DNA of 64,000 nucleotides from a virus: the IMG/VR virus record IMGVR_UViG_3300027985_000412, positions 1 through 64,000 of that record; one strand, given 5' to 3'. Below the pieces are notes generated by a model. That model was not told the origin of the DNA. It saw only the letters and a program-made list of their open reading frames with translations, and made no database searches. Position numbers and translations under genes: made by a program. Shown here piece by piece: positions 62,214 to 64,000 of the stretch. Numbering within the stretch: position 1 is the stretch's first letter; each line of letters opens with the position of its first letter.

Positions 62214-62270
62214 TTAGACGTGATACGTCTAAGATTCTCTCTTTACAATCTCTTAACATTATGTTATACT
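62214..62270 (+). promoter_or_regulatory. palindrome 18 with promoter
   Basis: Palindrome 62214-62232, gap 9, TTTACA (62242-62247), 17 bp, TATACT (62265-62270). Confidence 0.88.
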
Positions 62271-62299
62271 ATCTATAATGAAAGAAGGAGGAAAAGGGA

Positions 62300-62773
62300 A
62301 TGGAAAATATTTGGATTTTTATAGTCGCTCAATTAATCAATGTTGTGTTAGGAACAATGCGATCGGTACTGACAATTCGTTCCAGTCAAAATGTGGCAGC
62401 TATCATTAATGCTGTGAGCTTCACCTTTTATGCAGGTGTTGTTAAGATGATAACTGGTCAAGAAATGTGGCTCGTTTTAGTAGTAACATTTATTACCAAT
62501 ATCATCGGCGTTTATGTTGCTATGTGGATTGTGAAGAAATTTAGTAAAGACAAGATATGGAAAATCACAATTACGACAGAGTTTGAAGATGTTAAAGATT
62601 GGATTTGTGAAGGATTGGAAAAATATAATCTTGGTTATTCTTCAATCGAAATTGAATCGGGTTATGTGATTGATGCATATTCATACACGCAAAACGAAAG
62701 TTTATTGATTAAGGAAGTAATTTCCAAACATAAAGTAAAATACTTCGTTACTGAAATGAATAAGACTTTATAA
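62300..62773 (+). CDS. UPF0316/DUF5698-like membrane protein
   Basis: A 157-residue protein. Three hydrophobic segments fill the first 80 residues (IFIVAQLINVVLGTMRSVLTI, IINAVSFTFYAGVVKMI, MWLVLVVTFITNIIGVYVAMWI). A cytosolic alpha/beta domain follows, with helix-strand units typical of DUF2179-like tails. The arrangement and the early LGTMRSVLTIRSSQ motif match the UPF0316 family (YebE type) of Firmicutes, whose function is unknown. Ribosome-binding site AAGGAGG. The TAA stop lies in a hairpin. Confidence 0.68.
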   Translation: MENIWIFIVAQLINVVLGTMRSVLTIRSSQNVAAIINAVSFTFYAGVVKMITGQEMWLVLVVTFITNIIGVYVAMWIVKKFSKDKIWKITITTEFEDVKDWICEGLEKYNLGYSSIEIESGYVIDAYSYTQNESLLIKEVISKHKVKYFVTEMNKTL

Positions 62774-62779
62774 GTCTTA
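62761..62779 (+). terminator. stop-codon hairpin
   Basis: TAAGACTT-TAT-AAGTCTTA, 8-bp stem; the TAA stop spans loop and right arm; no strong T-tract. Confidence 0.62.
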
Positions 62780-62793
62780 TTCAATTTCAATTA

Positions 62794-62850
62794 TTAGACG
62801 TAGTACGTCTAAGAAAATAATTTGACTTTTTAAAATTTTTCTGATATAAT
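62794..62850 (+). promoter_or_regulatory. palindrome 19 with promoter
   Basis: Palindrome 62794-62812, gap 9, TTGACT (62822-62827), 17 bp, TATAAT (62845-62850). Confidence 0.92.
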
Positions 62851-62880
62851 AAATTTAGAAAGTGAAGAAAGGAGAAAAAA

Positions 62881-63249
62881 ATGGCAGTTTCCAAAAAGTC
62901 CCTCAACGAAAAATTCAAAATGAAGGTGTTGGAAATGGTTTCCAATTTCCTCAAGGATGAAGGTGAGGATATTGTCCGCACAAAAAGCGGTGAAATTGCT
63001 TTTCCTTTTGTGAATGAAGCAGGGGATGATGAATGGATGAAAATTACATTTAGTGTACCTGCTGGCTCGCGTGATGGTGAACCGTTCGACGGTTACGGCG
63101 AAGCTGAAAGCTATGCAATGAGTATAGCAAGCAAAAAGGAAAAAGCGGCCACAGCGGCGGCGGCTAAGGAAAAGAAAATCCTTAAAGACACACAACAAAG
63201 AGCCAAGAAAGCGGAGAATCTGCGGAAGGCTCAAGAGGGTGGGGAGTAA
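62881..63249 (+). CDS. conserved-looking phage protein of unknown function
   Basis: A 122-residue protein with AAAGGAG site. Residues 1-80 are compact (EDIVRTKSGEIAFPFVNEAGDD, ITFSVPAGSRDGEPFDGYGEA). Residues 85-122 form a highly charged Ala/Lys/Glu helix. I have the impression that similar proteins occur in phages of gut Clostridia, but cannot name a family. The TAA stop lies in the loop of a GC-rich terminator hairpin. Confidence 0.65.
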   Translation: MAVSKKSLNEKFKMKVLEMVSNFLKDEGEDIVRTKSGEIAFPFVNEAGDDEWMKITFSVPAGSRDGEPFDGYGEAESYAMSIASKKEKAATAAAAKEKKILKDTQQRAKKAENLRKAQEGGE

Positions 63250-63267
63250 TCCCCATCCTTTTTTTTA
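63238..63267 (+). terminator. intrinsic terminator containing the stop codon
   Basis: GGTGGGGA-GTAA-TCCCCATCC (one bulge) followed by eight or more T; the TAA stop is the loop. Confidence 0.85.
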
Positions 63268-63324
63268 TTAGACGTGATACGTCTAAGAAAAAGCGTTGAC
63301 TTCCTTTATATTGTATGTTATACT
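63268..63324 (+). promoter_or_regulatory. palindrome 20 with promoter
   Basis: Palindrome 63268-63286, gap 9, TTGACT (63296-63301), 17 bp, TATACT (63319-63324), leader CTATCAAATGAAGGG. Confidence 0.92.
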
Positions 63325-63353
63325 TAGTCTATCAAATGAAGGGAACATGAAAA

Positions 63354-64000
63354 ATGGATAAACGAAAAAACTATTATTTGGTACTTGATACCGAAACGGC
63401 GAACGGTCTGGATGACCCATTGGTTTATGATTGCGGTTTTGCAGTCGTGGATAAAAAAGGCAATGTGTATGAGACACATAGCTATATTATCTATGAGATT
63501 TACCGCGGAGAGCGTGAGCTGATGCAATCGGCGTACTATGCGGCAAAAATTCCCATGTATGAGGAACAAATCGCGGCAGGGCTGAGAAAAATTGTCAAAT
63601 ATATTACGCTTCGTAAAATCATTCGTGAAGTATGCGAACGCTGGAATATTAAGGCAATCATCGCCCACAATATGAGCTTTGACTATCGAGCTACCAGTAA
63701 AACCCAGCGATTTCTCACGAGTTCAAAGTACAGGTATTTCTTTCCATATGGTATTCCTGTGTGGTGTACTAAGTGTATGGCACAAGATACCATAGCTAAG
63801 CAAAAGTCATATATTGCCTATTGCGAAGAAAGAGGATATATGTATAATGGACGCCCGCGAGTGACAGCAGAAATCCTCTTCCGATATTTGTCAGGACAGC
63901 ATGATTTTGAGGAAGAGCATACAGGGCTTGCCGATGTGCTGATTGAAAAGGTAATTTTTACCCAGTGTATGAGACAGCACAAACCTATGAGGAAATCTCC
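63354..64000 (+). CDS. DEDDh 3'-5' exonuclease (DnaQ-like), cut by the window end
   Basis: An open frame of 215 codons without stop before the edge. DEDDh landmarks are visible: LD12TE14T near the N-terminus, IIAHNMSFD110 and HTGLAD (H189, D194). The last matches H-x4-D, so all four acidic ligands and the His appear present. Such enzymes proofread or trim 3' ends; this one may support the phage DnaE polymerase, which has only a PHP domain. It starts behind AAGGGAA and belongs to cassette 20. The C-terminus is missing from the window. Confidence 0.85.
   Translation, partial: MDKRKNYYLVLDTETANGLDDPLVYDCGFAVVDKKGNVYETHSYIIYEIYRGERELMQSAYYAAKIPMYEEQIAAGLRKIVKYITLRKIIREVCERWNIKAIIAHNMSFDYRATSKTQRFLTSSKYRYFFPYGIPVWCTKCMAQDTIAKQKSYIAYCEERGYMYNGRPRVTAEILFRYLSGQHDFEEEHTGLADVLIEKVIFTQCMRQHKPMRKS

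Larger units (their letters stand above)
54423..63286 (+). repeat. array of 20 promoter-linked 19-bp palindromes
   Basis: TTAGACGT-NNN-ACGTCTAA starts at 54423, 54794, 55101, 55393, 55940, 56596, 57195, 57778, 58162, 58536, 59278, 59559, 59871, 60462, 60834, 61343, 61849, 62214, 62794 and 63268. Arms are invariant except one base in the copy at 55101. The centres are GGC, AAT, ACA, GTA, ATC, GTT, ATA, TGA, TAT, AAT, TTG, TCA, ATT, CAT, AGC, AAT, TAT, GAT, AGT and GAT. The gap to the next -35 box is 9 bp in 19 copies and 10 bp in the first, while the distance to the previous gene varies. The element therefore belongs to the downstream promoter. Its centre is near -54 relative to the predicted transcript start. 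Free variation of the centre with fixed arms is what a dimeric DNA-binding protein would select. Confidence 0.95.

Noticed and set aside
62124-62324. A 66-codon reading frame across the end of the structured RNA
   Set aside because: It has no proper ribosome-binding site, spans a terminator, a palindrome and a promoter, and overlaps the next gene's start.
54423-63286. Palindromes as integron attC-like recombination sites (GTTAGAC and GTCTAAC resemble attC core half-sites)
   Set aside because: The order of the half-sites is opposite to attC, the spacing is only 3 nt, no integron integrase is visible, and the fixed spacing to promoters favours a transcription role.
54423-63286. Palindromes as a CRISPR array or as intrinsic terminators
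   Set aside because: Intervals are whole genes of variable length rather than uniform spacers. The palindrome stem is followed by A-rich sequence on the transcribed strand, not a T-tract, and separate terminator hairpins precede many copies.

Overview
The window is one continuous piece of a large, AT-rich tailed-phage genome (siphovirus-type gene order), not bacterial chromosome. The phage carries anaerobic class III ribonucleotide reductase genes (NrdD and a divergent NrdG-like protein), a full-length homologue of the sporulation regulator SpoVT, strong AAAGGAGG ribosome-binding sites and near-consensus TTGACT-17-TATAAT promoters. Together these point to an anaerobic, spore-forming Firmicute (Clostridia-like) host. 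No integrase, tRNA gene or CRISPR array was seen.

Layout. (1) 1-17,740, plus strand: replication and nucleotide metabolism. It holds a DnaB-like helicase, DnaG-like primase, RecJ-like DHH exonuclease, NADAR-domain protein, a 1,338-residue DnaE-type polymerase, glutaredoxin, NrdD/NrdG, a DUF488-like protein, a ThyX-like/deoxyribosyltransferase-like fusion, an extended dUTPase and a RuvC-like resolvase. Genes overlap or abut, and promoters are visible before the polymerase and at 14.4 kb. A bidirectional terminator closes the block at 17.75 kb. (2) 52,907 down to 17,790, minus strand: packaging, head and tail genes read from one divergent promoter at about 53.0 kb. Order of transcription: HTH/zinc protein, packaging accessory proteins, large terminase, portal, protease-scaffold, decoration-like protein, major capsid, connectors, two related tail-tube-like proteins, a 2,857-residue tape measure, Dit, a 2,142-residue tail-tip protein, a 1,514-residue fibre and two small proteins. 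Internal hairpin terminators follow the capsid gene and both tube genes. (3) 53.2-64.0 kb, plus strand: an accessory region of small, mostly unknown genes.

Region 3 is the most unusual part. A 19-bp palindrome, TTAGACGT-NNN-ACGTCTAA, occurs 20 times in 9 kb. Each copy lies exactly 9 bp (10 bp once) upstream of the -35 box of a promoter driving one or two small genes or an RNA. The arms are identical in 19 of 20 copies while the 3-nt centre varies freely. No full copy was seen in the other 54 kb. Most genes in the array end with their stop codon inside a perfect hairpin. The array is therefore built of repeating modules: palindrome, promoter, leader with ribosome-binding site, gene, stop-in-hairpin. 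I infer a phage regulon controlled by an unidentified dimeric DNA-binding protein. Its cargo includes SpoVT, two tandem miniature kinase-like proteins, about seven small membrane proteins, a HAD phosphatase, a winged-helix-like protein, a DEDDh exonuclease and a roughly 300-nt structured RNA with its own promoter and terminator.

Functions named here come from motifs read by eye; no database search was possible. Many small genes remain unknown and are described as such.
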